This document shows positions 1 to 10,700 of a DNA stretch of 64,000 bases, piece after piece; within the stretch, counting starts at the first letter, position 1, and each line of letters opens with the position of its first letter. The stretch spans positions 62,001 to 126,000 of the forward strand of contig NZ_JAFLWI010000006.1 in the NCBI RefSeq assembly GCF_017315945.1. Reading direction: 5' to 3'. The DNA is from Candidatus Enterococcus courvalinii (GTDB lineage Bacteria; Bacillota; Bacilli; Lactobacillales; Enterococcaceae). The translations under genes were made by a program, and so were the position numbers. Under the pieces are notes generated by a model. It saw only the letters and a list, made by a program, of their open reading frames with translations, searched no databases and was not told where the DNA came from.

Positions 1-1770
<1,770 letters not shown>

Positions 1771-1783
1771 AAAGGGGTGCCCC

Positions 1784-2206
1784 ATGGATCAATTTTTAAC
1801 AGTTAATGTGGTAACACCTGACGGCTTGGTCTATGATCACCATGCAGCAATTGTCGTTGCACGTACAACTGCTGGAGAATTGGGGATTTTACCGAAACAT
1901 GCTCCAATTATCGTTCCTTTAGCCATTGATGAAGTTCGCATCAAGAGAACGGACTCTGATACGCACGTTGACTGGATTGCGGTTAACGGAGGAATCATGG
2001 AAGTTCGTGATAATCTAGTTTCCATCGTCGCAGATACTGCGGAACGTGAACGCGATATTGATGTTTCTCGTGCTGAAAGAGCAAAACAACGAGCAGAACG
2101 TCAAATCGAAGAAGCAAAACAAAAAGAAGATACGAATGAATTGAAACGTGCAACAGTTGCATTACACCGAGCAATCAATCGGATCAATGTTTCTAAGCAT
2201 ACGTAG
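1784..2206 (+). CDS. atpC: F1Fo ATP synthase epsilon subunit
   Basis: A 140-residue protein: N-terminal beta-sandwich ([30 protein letters not shown]) and a C-terminal helical hairpin rich in Arg, Glu and Gln (from about residue 90). This is the two-domain form of epsilon, whose C-terminal helices can inhibit ATP hydrolysis. It starts 13 bases after atpD stops. A strong terminator follows, so this is the last gene of the ATPase operon. Confidence 0.98.
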   Translation: MDQFLTVNVVTPDGLVYDHHAAIVVARTTAGELGILPKHAPIIVPLAIDEVRIKRTDSDTHVDWIAVNGGIMEVRDNLVSIVADTAERERDIDVSRAERAKQRAERQIEEAKQKEDTNELKRATVALHRAINRINVSKHT

Positions 2207-2230
2207 ATTCAAATGAACTTATTTTTTGAT

Positions 2231-2275
2231 AAAAACTGTGCCAAAGTCAGTCGTTGATTTTGGCACAGTTTTTTT
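2231..2275 (+). terminator. intrinsic terminator of the atp operon
   Basis: The inverted repeat AAAACTGTGCCAAA / TTTGGCACAGTTTT surrounds a short loop and is followed by a T run. It lies 24 bases after the atpC stop. Confidence 0.9.
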
Positions 2276-2331
2276 AATTGCATTTATTTTATGTAAAAAA
2301 GGCACAGTTATTTTTCCTTTTAGAAAATTTA

Positions 2332-2340
2332 TGGTATTAT
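2332..2340 (+). promoter_or_regulatory. candidate extended -10 promoter for the DUF1146 gene
   Basis: TGGTATTAT fits an extended -10 element (TG-N-TATTAT) about 44 bases before the start codon chosen at 2384. No good -35 hexamer is visible. Confidence 0.4.
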
Positions 2341-2383
2341 CGTTTTATTGAGATTACAGGAAATAGATGCAAGAAAGGACGTT

Positions 2384-2620
2384 ATGATGCAAGTCTATGG
2401 AATTGACGCAATTATTCGAATGGTGAGTCATTTAGCGTTTATTTATTTAGCTTTTTGGTCTTTGCGTTCTTTGCGTACAGAAACGTTTTTTAAATATATG
2501 CAAAATACTACGCAAATCAGAATGGTAATTGTCTTTTTTTCAATTTTTTTAGGATACACTGCTAGCAATTTTTTTCTAGAAATCATGGCGTTATGTCGGA
2601 ATCTTTTTCTTAGTATCTAA
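2384..2620 (+). CDS. DUF1146 family small membrane protein (YwzB-like)
   Basis: A 78-residue protein with two hydrophobic segments (about residues 11-28 and 50-70) and a short polar linker (SLRTETFFKYMQNTTQIRM). The frame is open from a TTG at 2348, but the ATG at 2384 is preferred because AAGAAAGGA lies just before it. Position between atpC and murA matches YwzB, a DUF1146 member found at the same place in Bacillus. The function is unknown. A membrane location follows from the hydrophobic segments. Confidence 0.8.
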   Translation: MMQVYGIDAIIRMVSHLAFIYLAFWSLRSLRTETFFKYMQNTTQIRMVIVFFSIFLGYTASNFFLEIMALCRNLFLSI

Positions 2621-2653
2621 TTTCAAAAAAGGGTACTATTTTAAAAGAAGAAA

Positions 2654-2662
2654 TGCTATAAT
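2654..2662 (+). promoter_or_regulatory. extended -10 promoter of murA
   Basis: TGCTATAAT is a consensus extended -10, about 55 bases before the murA start. The matching -35 region (around 2634) is poor, as is usual for extended -10 promoters. Confidence 0.6.
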
Positions 2663-2716
2663 GAAAAAGATTTTGAGTAAGAGTATGCTCATTGGAATTT
2701 TTTTGGGGGGAACAAC

Positions 2717-4018
2717 ATGGAAGAGATCATCGTACAAGGTGGCAATCAATTAACAGGAACTGTCAAGATTGAAGGAGCTAAAAATGCTGTACTACCAATT
2801 TTAGCTGCTAGTTTATTAGCGGAAGAAGGAACAACAACATTAACGAATGTTCCAATTCTTTCAGATGTATTTACAATGAATCAAGTGATCCGTCATTTGA
2901 ATGTAGATGTTGACTTTGATGAAGAGCAAAATCAAGTGACACTTAATGCGTCAAGACAATTAGAAATCGAAGCGCCTTATGAATATGTTAGTCAAATGCG
3001 CGCATCAATCGTTGTTATGGGTCCATTATTAGCCAGAAATGGTCATGCAAAAGTGGCGATGCCTGGTGGCTGTGCCATTGGCAAACGCCCAATTGATTTG
3101 CATTTAAAAGGATTCCAAGCGTTAGGTGCGAAGATTATCCAAAAAAATGGTTATATCGAAGCAATCGCTGATGAATTGATTGGTAATACGATCTATTTAG
3201 ACTTTCCAAGTGTAGGTGCAACACAAAATATCATGATGGCTGCTGTGAAAGCAAAAGGTACAACGATTATCGAAAACGTTGCTCGTGAACCCGAAATTGT
3301 TGACTTGGCAAATATCTTAAATAAAATGGGCGCAAATATCTATGGCGCTGGTACAGAAACAATGCGTATTGAAGGTGTTGAACATTTACACGCTGTGACA
3401 CATTCAATCGTTCAAGACCGTATTGAAGCAGGAACATTCATGGTTGCTGCAGCAATGACAGAAGGAAATGTTTTAATTGCTGATGCGATTTCTGAACACA
3501 ACCGTCCTTTGATCTCTAAATTAACAGAAATGGGTGCGACAATTACAGATGAAGAAGGTGGCGTTCGTGTAGTTGGACCAAAACATGTATTACCAACGGA
3601 CGTGAAAACAATGCCTCATCCTGGTTTTCCAACAGACATGCAAGCACAAATGTCTGCCATTCAAATGGTTGCTGAAGGTACAAGTGTCGTAACTGAAACT
3701 GTCTTTGAAAATCGTTTCCAACATTTGGAAGAAATGCGTCGTATGAATGCACATGTTAAGATTGATGGAAATGTTGCAATGATTGAAGGCGCCCATGAAT
3801 TACAAGGTGCAGAAGTATATGCTACGGATTTACGTGCTGCTGCTGCGTTGATTTTAGCTGGATTAAAAGCAAATGGTGTGACACGTGTTCGTAATTTGAA
3901 ATATTTAGATCGTGGCTATTATAATTTCCATTTGAAATTACAACAACTGGGTGCAAATGTTGAACGTGTTGAAATGGATCAAACACCAACAGAAAAAACT
4001 GCACAAACTATCGCTTAA
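2717..4018 (+). CDS. murA: UDP-N-acetylglucosamine 1-carboxyvinyltransferase
   Basis: A 433-residue EPSP-synthase-fold enzyme that transfers enolpyruvate from PEP to UDP-GlcNAc, the first committed step of peptidoglycan precursor synthesis in the cytoplasm. The catalytic loop [15 protein letters not shown] carries the cysteine (about C119) that fosfomycin alkylates. Other family motifs are [16 protein letters not shown] near the N-terminus and [14 protein letters not shown] near the C-terminus. The ATG at 2717 follows GGGGGGAACAAC. Low-GC Gram-positives usually have two MurA copies; the place after atpC and the DUF1146 gene matches the MurAA copy. Confidence 0.98.
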   Translation: MEEIIVQGGNQLTGTVKIEGAKNAVLPILAASLLAEEGTTTLTNVPILSDVFTMNQVIRHLNVDVDFDEEQNQVTLNASRQLEIEAPYEYVSQMRASIVVMGPLLARNGHAKVAMPGGCAIGKRPIDLHLKGFQALGAKIIQKNGYIEAIADELIGNTIYLDFPSVGATQNIMMAAVKAKGTTIIENVAREPEIVDLANILNKMGANIYGAGTETMRIEGVEHLHAVTHSIVQDRIEAGTFMVAAAMTEGNVLIADAISEHNRPLISKLTEMGATITDEEGGVRVVGPKHVLPTDVKTMPHPGFPTDMQAQMSAIQMVAEGTSVVTETVFENRFQHLEEMRRMNAHVKIDGNVAMIEGAHELQGAEVYATDLRAAAALILAGLKANGVTRVRNLKYLDRGYYNFHLKLQQLGANVERVEMDQTPTEKTAQTIA

Positions 4019-4030
4019 GGACGTGTTTGA

Positions 4031-4207
4031 ATGAGTAACCATCGTTATATTTTAGTCAGTTTGATGAAGATTCTAATTGTGATCATCTTGCTTTTTCTTC
4101 TTTTTATTGCCGGTACAATGATTGGTTACGGCATAATCGGTGGTGGAAACCCGTTTCGAGTTTTCCAACTTGATTTATGGCTTCATATTCGAGACTTTTT
4201 TAACTGA
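4031..4207 (+). CDS. epuA: EpuA-type small membrane protein (DNA-directed RNA polymerase subunit beta family)
   Basis: A 58-residue ORF: a short basic N-terminus, one transmembrane helix (about residues 9-30) and a conserved C-terminal part, GYGIIGGGNPF...VFQLDLWLHIRDFF. This fits the EpuA family, which is often labelled 'DNA-directed RNA polymerase subunit beta' in databases although it is not RpoB. It starts 12 bases after murA and is very probably co-transcribed with it, as in streptococci. Its role is not established. A terminator follows directly. Confidence 0.75.
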   Translation: MSNHRYILVSLMKILIVIILLFLLFIAGTMIGYGIIGGGNPFRVFQLDLWLHIRDFFN

Positions 4208-4212
4208 GATTT

Positions 4213-4251
4213 AAGGGGTTGTGGCAATTTTTGTCGCAACTCCTTTTTATA
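4213..4251 (+). terminator. intrinsic terminator after murA-epuA
   Basis: The stem AAGGGGTTGTGGC / GTCGCAACTCCTT (with G-U pairs) is followed by a T run. Its left arm contains GGTTGTGGC and its right arm AACTCC, the same words that mark the 120-bp repeats elsewhere in this window. Confidence 0.85.
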
Positions 4252-4276
4252 TAGACTGATTAGTGAGGCAGAGAAA

Positions 4277-4549
4277 ATGAAAAAATTCTTGATTTATTTA
4301 GTAAGAGGTTATCAACGATTCATTTCACCCGCATTTCCACCGAGTTGTCGTTATTATCCGACATGCTCAAATTATATGATTCGTGCGATTCAAGTGCATG
4401 GTGCTGTGAAAGGAACGTTAATGGGGACAGCACGGATTTTACGTTGTCATCCATTTGTAAGAGGCGGCATTGATTATGTACCAAAAAACTTCAAATTAAC
4501 GAGGAATACAGTTGACAAAGAGCAGCCAGATTATGATGGACGAGAGTAA
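4277..4549 (+). CDS. yidD: membrane protein insertion efficiency factor YidD
   Basis: A 90-residue protein with the YidD signature: an amphipathic N-terminus (RGYQRFISP), the cysteine-rich core [18 protein letters not shown] and the later [15 protein letters not shown]. The family is peripheral at the inner face of the membrane and helps YidC-dependent insertion. The ATG at 4277 follows GAGGCAGAG. No signal peptide is present. Confidence 0.95.
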   Translation: MKKFLIYLVRGYQRFISPAFPPSCRYYPTCSNYMIRAIQVHGAVKGTLMGTARILRCHPFVRGGIDYVPKNFKLTRNTVDKEQPDYDGRE

Positions 4550-4596
4550 AGGGGAAAATTTATTCTTTTTTAGCAATGAAAGGAGAACTATTACCG

Positions 4597-5058
4597 ATGA
4601 TTGAAAAATTAAAGGCAAATGAACTTCCATGGGCGTTACTACTAGATGCTGATCCTGAAAAAGAAAAAGTGCTTGCTTACCTTGAGCAAGGTGAAGGAAT
4701 TATTTGGAAAGAAAATGGAGAAACACTGGGAGTCTTGATTTTTGTCGCCACAAAGGATGAATTTGAAATCATGAATGTTGCGGTAGCTCCCCAAAGCCAA
4801 GGAAAAGGAATCGGTGGTTTACTATTAGAAGCCGCATTCCAACAAATTGAGGAAGAGGCAGAAAATCAAACGCAAATAATCATTCGTACGGGCAGTATCA
4901 CTTCTGCTGCTTTACATTTGTATCAAAAAAAGGGGTTTAGTGAAATTTCTCGAGAAAAGGATTATTTTATCAAAAACTATGCAGGGCCCATTTATGAAGA
5001 GGGCATTTTATTAAGAGATCAAGTGACATTAGCTAAAAGTATCCAATCACTTCGCTAG
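4597..5058 (+). CDS. GNAT family N-acetyltransferase
   Basis: A 153-residue protein with an acetyl-CoA binding motif A (VAPQSQGKGIGGLLLEAAF; the QxxGxG/A core is clear) and a C-terminal LYQKKGF motif B. It acetylates an amine of unknown identity. The ATG at 4576 also keeps the frame open, but AAAGGAG at 4579-4585 sits 11 bases before the ATG at 4597, which makes 4597 the better start. The gene stands alone between yidD and the ROK kinase. The substrate cannot be told from the sequence. Confidence 0.85.
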   Translation: MIEKLKANELPWALLLDADPEKEKVLAYLEQGEGIIWKENGETLGVLIFVATKDEFEIMNVAVAPQSQGKGIGGLLLEAAFQQIEEEAENQTQIIIRTGSITSAALHLYQKKGFSEISREKDYFIKNYAGPIYEEGILLRDQVTLAKSIQSLR

Positions 5059-5146
5059 ATTTGGTAAATCGTTTCGGAAAAGGCTTTCAAAAATAATGGG
5101 ATTGCTTTACAATATTTTTAGGAAGCAAAAAGGAGCGAAAATAGTT

Positions 5147-6031
5147 ATGGGAATTCTTGTATTTGATTTTGGTGGTTCAGCAGTAAAATATGGTTATTGG
5201 AATGGTCGTCAATTAGAAGCAACCAACCAATTTCCAACACCTGCTACTTGGGAAGAAATGAAACAAAAACTAAGCGAAACATACCAAGCTTTTGTTGGAA
5301 CAAACGCGATCGAAGGCATAGGGATCAGCGCTCCAGGTGTAGTTAACAGCGAACGCCAAATCATTGAAGGGATTAGTGCAATCCCTTATATTCACGGCTT
5401 TAATATTTTCAAAGAATTAGAAGAATTGTTTGGGTTACCAATTACTATCGAAAATGATGCGAATTGTGCCGGAATGGCAGAATTTTATGAAGGCGCAGCG
5501 CGAGATTACCAAGATGTTGCATTTGTCGTTATTGGAACAGGGATTGGTGGCGCGATGTTTACGAAAGGACAAATGAACAAAGGCGCGCATCTTTATGGCG
5601 GAGAGTTTGGAATGATGTTTTTAGATGGTGATCAAACATTCAGTATTTTGGGAACTGCTGTGCAGATGGCATGGCGTTATTGTGAGCGTCTAGGCTTAGA
5701 TAAGATGACCTATTCTGGAAAAGAAGTTTTTGAAATGGCGGAGTCAGGCGATGTGATCGCTCAAGAAGAAGTTGAAAAATTTTATGATTACTTAGCAAAA
5801 GGACTTTTCAGTATCCAGTTTTCATTTGATCCAGAAGTGATTGTGCTTGGTGGTGGGATCTCTGCAAAAGAGGGCTTGATTGACGAATTGAATCAGCGTA
5901 TTGAAAAATTAATGGATAAGCTAGATCTACATGATTTTGTTCCAGAAATCTTATTATGTGACTATCGTAATGATGCAAATTTGGTTGGTGCTGCTGCAAA
6001 TTATTATGCAGTCAGTCAAAGAGAGGCCTAA
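5147..6031 (+). CDS. ROK family sugar kinase (BglK-like)
   Basis: A 294-residue protein. It has the N-terminal phosphate-1 motif LVFDFGGSAVKYG, the catalytic stretch ITIENDANCAGMAEF with the likely base Asp, and the glycine-rich VVIGTGIGGAMF. The zinc-binding CxCGxxGCxE motif of many ROK glucokinases is absent; in its place is AHLYGGEFGMMF. That pattern is closer to BglK-type beta-glucoside kinases than to NagC-type repressors, and there is no helix-turn-helix. AGGAG at 5131-5135 supports the ATG at 5147 over one at 5096. The exact sugar is an inference. Confidence 0.8.
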   Translation: MGILVFDFGGSAVKYGYWNGRQLEATNQFPTPATWEEMKQKLSETYQAFVGTNAIEGIGISAPGVVNSERQIIEGISAIPYIHGFNIFKELEELFGLPITIENDANCAGMAEFYEGAARDYQDVAFVVIGTGIGGAMFTKGQMNKGAHLYGGEFGMMFLDGDQTFSILGTAVQMAWRYCERLGLDKMTYSGKEVFEMAESGDVIAQEEVEKFYDYLAKGLFSIQFSFDPEVIVLGGGISAKEGLIDELNQRIEKLMDKLDLHDFVPEILLCDYRNDANLVGAAANYYAVSQREA

Positions 6032-6053
6032 GAGTTTGAAGAGAATCAGATTA

Positions 6054-6086
6054 TATACCCTGTTAAGTAAACAGGGTATATTTTAT
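6054..6086 (+). terminator. intrinsic terminator of the ROK kinase gene
   Basis: A perfect 11-bp inverted repeat, TATACCCTGTT / AACAGGGTATA, with a 5-base loop, is followed by TTTTATT. Confidence 0.9.
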
Positions 6087-6124
6087 TGTAGAGAGTATGA
6101 TAAAATAGATGGGAGGTGAGAATG

Positions 6125-6358
6125 ATGTCAAAAAAGAATAAAGATATTGAAGTACGAGTAGAAGAAATCCAAAAAGTAATTAATGGCAAAAATTATGAGG
6201 TTACTCAGTTATTTATTGGTAAAAAAAATATCGGTGAAATTTTAGCATATGGACCAAAAGAATTTGAAATATTTTTTGGTGAAGAAGACTTTGGAAAGGA
6301 AAAAAGCCTTGAGAATGCGATAGAAACGGTAATTCGCCACTGGAATTTACAAGACTAA
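6125..6358 (+). CDS. DUF2969 family small protein
   Basis: A 77-residue charged protein with no membrane segment or signal peptide. The pattern YEVTQLFIGKKNIGEI and the acidic and basic ends resemble DUF2969, a family seen in Lactobacillales; I assign it from pattern memory only. Three starts are possible. GGGAGG at 6111-6116 is 8 bases from the ATG at 6125 and 5 from the ATG at 6122, while the GTG at 6116 overlaps it, so 6125 is preferred. Function unknown. It lies directly before the tRNA genes, which have their own promoter. Confidence 0.65.
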   Translation: MSKKNKDIEVRVEEIQKVINGKNYEVTQLFIGKKNIGEILAYGPKEFEIFFGEEDFGKEKSLENAIETVIRHWNLQD

Positions 6359-6388
6359 AAAAATATCAAAAAAGTTTTCAATAAAGGG

Positions 6389-6417
6389 TTGCAAAAATCT
6401 GTGAAATTAGGTATTAT
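6389..6417 (+). promoter_or_regulatory. promoter of the tRNA-Tyr/tRNA-Gln unit
   Basis: TTGCAA (6389-6394), a 17-base spacer and TATTAT (6412-6417) lie just before tRNA-Tyr. Confidence 0.7.
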
Positions 6418-6445
6418 AACTAAGTCAGGTTGATACAGACCTTTC

Positions 6446-6526
6446 GGAGGAGTAGCGAAGTGGCTAAACGCGACGGACTGTAAATCCGTTCCTTAGGGTT
6501 CAGTGGTTCGAATCCACTCTCCTCCA
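6446..6526 (+). tRNA. tRNA-Tyr (anticodon GTA)
   Basis: The acceptor arms GGAGGAG and CTCCTCC pair fully, with A as discriminator. The anticodon loop CT-GTA-AA gives tyrosine. The TPsiC arm GTGG-TTCGAAT-CCAC is perfect, and there is a long variable arm (class II). CCA is not encoded. Confidence 0.98.
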
Positions 6527-6536
6527 TTTTTTTTAT

Positions 6537-6608
6537 TGGGGTATAGCCAAGCGGTAAGGCAAGGGACTTTGACTCCCTCATGCGTTGGTTCGAATCCAGC
6601 TACCCCAG
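6537..6608 (+). tRNA. tRNA-Gln (anticodon TTG)
   Basis: The acceptor arms TGGGGTA and TACCCCA pair, with G as discriminator. The anticodon loop CT-TTG-AC gives glutamine, and the TPsiC arm contains GGTTCGAATCC. It lies 10 bases after tRNA-Tyr in the same transcript. CCA is not encoded. Confidence 0.98.
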
Positions 6609-6626
6609 TTCTTATATAGACGTTTA

Positions 6627-6660
6627 CGAGATGACAGTTTCTGTTATCTCGTTTTTTTTT
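6627..6660 (+). terminator. terminator of the tRNA unit
   Basis: CGAGATGACAG / CTGTTATCTCG (one G-U pair) with a 3-base loop is followed by nine T. Confidence 0.9.
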
Positions 6661-6743
6661 TGCTTACAGTAGCTTGATTCTTGAAGTATTTGAAGAATTA
6701 AGCTAGAGTTGAATTAGGTACTTAAAGAGAAAGGGTGAAGAGA

Positions 6744-6914
6744 ATGAAGTGGAAAGAAAAAGTCGATGAAACTGCTGAAAAATTATATGATTTGGTTAAA
6801 TCTGGCAAATATGATGTAGAAGTTGGACTTCCAAAAAATGCAAAAAAAGCAGTCCAAATCAAGTCGAAACGTCCAACCAATCACACGAAAAAATGGTTAG
6901 CAAAAAACCGCTAA
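6744..6914 (+). CDS. small lysine-rich hypothetical protein (56 aa)
   Basis: ATG at 6744 follows AAAGGGTGAAGAGA, a plausible ribosome binding site, and a strong terminator follows the TAA. The product is very basic (about 14 Lys), with an amphipathic N-terminal part (VDETAEKLYDLVKSGKYDVEV) and a Lys/Arg-rich end (SKRPTNHTKKWLAKNR). I do not recognise a family. It has no membrane segment or signal peptide. A gene framed by RBS and terminator is likely real, and binding to nucleic acid is possible from the charge, but that is a guess. Confidence 0.6.
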   Translation: MKWKEKVDETAEKLYDLVKSGKYDVEVGLPKNAKKAVQIKSKRPTNHTKKWLAKNR

Positions 6915-6920
6915 TAATAA

Positions 6921-6965
6921 CAAAAAACTGCCAAACGCTAAAAAAAGCGAGTTGGCAGTTTTTTG
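6921..6965. terminator. bidirectional terminator
   Basis: AAAAAACTGCCAA / TTGGCAGTTTTTT has A and T runs on both sides, so it can end both the small ORF (+) and the TetR gene (-). An inner GCTAAAAAAAGC hairpin forms the tip. Confidence 0.85.
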
Positions 6966-7574
6966 TTATCTTTCGACTTCAATCCCTAATACCGTCAGAT
7001 GACCATTTCCAACTAATTTCACGACTAAAGCAGCCAATTGTTCGGCTGACATGTTTGTGTCACTAGTAATCCACCAGTGCAGAGTCCCGATGAAGATCGA
7101 AGTCATGTATTCGATAATAAAATCAATAGGGACTTCCAATTCATTTTCGGTGATTTTTAAGCGATTGAAGATGTTTGCGTATTTATTGTATAAAAGCTCT
7201 TCTAGTTTTTTACGCAAAAGTTCGTTGGACGAACCATCCATGATGGTCAAAAAGAAAGTTTTTCTTTCTTGGATGTTTTTGTAAATATTTGTTAAAGCAG
7301 CAATGATTTGTTTCACTTTGATTCGATTGCCATGAACAAGTTGTTCTAAATCCAAAACAGAGGTAAAGGCGTTGATCGCCATTTCAAAAATTTGTTCGTA
7401 GAGATCTTGTTTGTCTTTAAAATGAGCATAAAAGGTCGCACGATTGATCATTGCTTCATCGGCAATGTCTTGCACGGTGACGTTATCGTATCCTTTTTCT
7501 TCTACCAAGCGAATAAATGCCTCGATAATCATTTTGTGTGTTCGTTTCACTCGAAGATCAATTTTCTTAACCAT
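6966..7574 (-). CDS. TetR/AcrR family transcriptional regulator
   Basis: A 202-residue protein. The N-terminal TetR helix-turn-helix is clear: IIEAFIRLVEEKGYDNVTVQ, then IADEAMINRATFYAHFKDKQDLY. The C-terminal helical domain (from about residue 60) is the ligand-binding and dimer part and is not recognisable to a ligand class. The gene is divergent from the giant activase-type gene, with 172 bases between the start codons. The palindrome at 7694-7731 there is the obvious operator, so it probably represses that gene. Start ATG has AGCGAGGAA before it. Confidence 0.9.
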   Translation of the reverse strand: MVKKIDLRVKRTHKMIIEAFIRLVEEKGYDNVTVQDIADEAMINRATFYAHFKDKQDLYEQIFEMAINAFTSVLDLEQLVHGNRIKVKQIIAALTNIYKNIQERKTFFLTIMDGSSNELLRKKLEELLYNKYANIFNRLKITENELEVPIDFIIEYMTSIFIGTLHWWITSDTNMSAEQLAALVVKLVGNGHLTVLGIEVER

Positions 7575-7693
7575 AAAAAATTCCTCGCTTGTTATTCGAC
7601 ATTTTTAATTTGTTTGTTGCTTATCTCACAAATAAGGGGTGTTTGCCAGTTGCAAAACCAGCAAATTGTTTCTAAAATATACATAAGTAGTAT

Positions 7694-7731
7694 AACAGAC
7701 ACTTTGTTAGATAATCAACAAACTGTCTGTT
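7694..7731. promoter_or_regulatory. 38-bp palindrome, candidate TetR operator
   Basis: Two 15-base arms (7694-7708 and 7717-7731) are inverted copies of AACAGACA(C/G)TTTGTT with one mismatch, around an 8-base spacer. The element ends 15 bases before the ATG at 7747 and includes the probable ribosome-binding approach. Its size and its position between the divergent genes suit a TetR-family dimer pair. Confidence 0.75.
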
Positions 7732-7746
7732 TGAGGAGGAGAACAG

Positions 7747-10700
7747 ATGAACTTACGAGCGGGAATCGATGTCGGATCCACGACAGTCAAATTAGTATTA
7801 TTAGATGAGCAAAATCAAACAATCTTTTCCAAATATGAACGTCACTATTCAGATGTCAAGAAAGCAACAGCCAAAGTTTTACGTGAAGCACAAGCATTGG
7901 TTCGCAATCAACCAATTGCCATGGCAATCACCGGATCAGGCGGTATGGGACTGGCAGATGTATTGAACATTCCTTTTGTTCAGGAGGTCATCGCATGTAC
8001 ACGCACAGTGGAAGAAATAATTCCTGAAACAGATGTTGCGATTGAATTGGGCGGAGAAGATGCGAAGATTACTTTTTTTGAAGGTGCATTAGAGCAACGA
8101 ATGAATGGGAGCTGCGCTGGAGGAACAGGCGCATTTATTGACCAAATGGCCGTTTTGTTGAAGACGGACTCAAATGGCGTGAATGAGTTAGCCAAGGAAT
8201 ATCGTCAAATTTATCCTATTGCTTCACGCTGTGGTGTGTTTGCTAAAACAGATGTGCAACCATTGATCAATGAAGGGGCAGATAAAGCAGATATTGCAGC
8301 GAGTATTTTTCAGGCTGTAGTAAATCAAACGATTGCCGGATTGGCAGCTGGACGAAAAATCAAAGGAAAAGTAGCATTTTTAGGTGGGCCACTGTACTTT
8401 ATGTCAGAATTACGTAAACGTTTTATTGAAACATTGGACATTGCACCGGAAAATGTCATTTTTCCAGAAAATCCGCAGTTATTTGTGGCAATGGGTGCTG
8501 CTTTTTATGCTGAGGAAGCACGAGTGACGACAATTGCTGCTTTGCTTGATGCTTTGGAAAATGGTAATCAAGCACAACTAACACCCTCAACTACTTTATC
8601 ACCGCTATTTGAAGAAGAAGCCGATTTAACCACTTTTCGTGAACGCCATGCACAAGCGACTGCTTCAGAAAAGCCACTTTCAGAACATCATGGTGTAGCA
8701 TTTTTAGGAATCGATGCTGGTTCGACAACGACAAAAGTTACCTTGATTAATGAGGAAGGAGAAATTCTTTTTTCTTTCTATGGAAATAATGAAGGTCAAC
8801 CTTTAGAGACAACGATGAAAGTGCTAAAAGAGTTGTACAGTCAATTACCAGAAGATGTTTTTATCGGAAAAGCAGCAGCAACAGGTTATGGCGAATTATT
8901 GATCAAAAATGCCTTAAAGGTTGATATTGGTGAAGTGGAAACGATGGCGCATTATAAAGCAGCAAATTTTTTCCAACCTGGTGTTGATTTTATTTTAGAT
9001 ATTGGTGGTCAAGATATGAAAGCCATGACGATCAAAGATGGTGTGCTTTCCTCCATCCAATTAAATGAAGCCTGCTCTTCTGGTTGTGGTTCATTTATTG
9101 AAACATTTGCTCAATCATTAAATTATGATGTACGGGATTTTGCGAAAGCTGCCGTGGCATCCAAAGCACCAGTTGATTTAGGTTCTCGCTGTACAGTTTT
9201 TATGAATTCAAAAGTGAAGCAAGTTCAAAAAGAAGGTGCGTCGGTCGGAGATATTTCTGCTGGATTATCTTATTCTGTTATCAAAAATGCTATTTATAAA
9301 GTAATTAAAGTTCGCAGACCAGAAGATCTTGGCGAAAAAATTGTTTGCCAAGGTGGCACTTTTTATAACGAAGCGGTGTTACGCGCGTTTGAATTGATTA
9401 GTGGACGTGAAGTTGTTCGTCCATCAATTGCTGGGCTGATGGGGGCTTATGGAGCAGCGCTGATTGCCATGGAAAATTATGCGCTAGGTGAAGAAAGTAC
9501 CATTTTGTCAGAAGAAGAGCTTGATCACTTTACTGCGGAAAAAGAATTTACTCATTGTGGTCTGTGTGAAAATAACTGTATGTTAACAGTTACGTTATTT
9601 TCTGATGGGCGTCAATTTATCACTGGAAATCGGTGCGAACGCGGTGCTCGAATCAAGATCAAAAAGGAAGACAAAAAGGTCAATCTTGTCGACTATAAAT
9701 ATCGACGTTTATTCAAATATCGTCCATTACGCAAAAAAGAAGCAGTCAATGGTGTGATTGGTATTCCTCGAGTATTGAATATGTATGAAAACTATCCTTT
9801 GTGGCATACATTTTTCACTGATTTAGGATTTAGAGTAGAGTTATCACCACGTTCAAACAAAGAGTTATATGAGCAAGGAATGGAAACAATCCCAAGTGAT
9901 ACAGCATGTTATCCAGCTAAAATCACACACGGGCATATTCAGGCAATGATTGATGCGGGTATTCCACGTATTTTTTATCCGGGGGTTGTTTTTGAACAAC
10001 AAGAATCTAATGAAGCGGATAATCACTTCAATTGTCCTATTGTCCAGAGCTATCCAGATGTTATTAAAAATAATGTGGACGACATTCGCGATGGTAAAGT
10101 CGATTATCGAAATCCCTTTATCAACTTAGCAAACGAATCAGCAGTCGCAAAAGTTTTACACCAAACTTTTGTGGATTTTGATTTTTCGGAAGAACAGATT
10201 GCTCAAGCATTGCATCATGGATATGAAGAATTAGCAACATTTAAGGCAGATATTCAGAAAAAAGGTGAAGAAACCTTATTGATGTTGAATCAAAAAAATG
10301 AGCGAGGAATTGTTATCTCAGGTCGTCCGTACCATTTAGACCCAGAAATCAATCATGGAATCTCTGAAGTAATTACACAAGAAGGCTTCCACGTATTGAC
10401 CGAAGACAGCATTTCTCATTTAGGGGATGTAGGAAATTTACGTGTTGTGAATCAATGGGTCTACCACTCACGGCTATACGCGGCTGCACGTGTCGTTGCA
10501 AAATCAAAAAATCTTGAATTAGTTCAATTGAATTCATTCGGTTGTGGTTTAGATGCAGTAACAACGGATCAAGTCGAAGAAATCATGGAACAATATGGAA
10601 AAATCTATACGGTTCTAAAAATTGATGAAGGAGCAAACCTTGGGGCAATTCGTATTCGATTACGTTCCTTAAAAGCAGCAGTCAATGAACGGGCAAAACA

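Noticed and set aside
7392-7808. 138-residue ORF across the tetR-activase intergenic region
   Set aside because: It runs antisense to tetR, through the operator and into the activase gene in another frame; no start signal.
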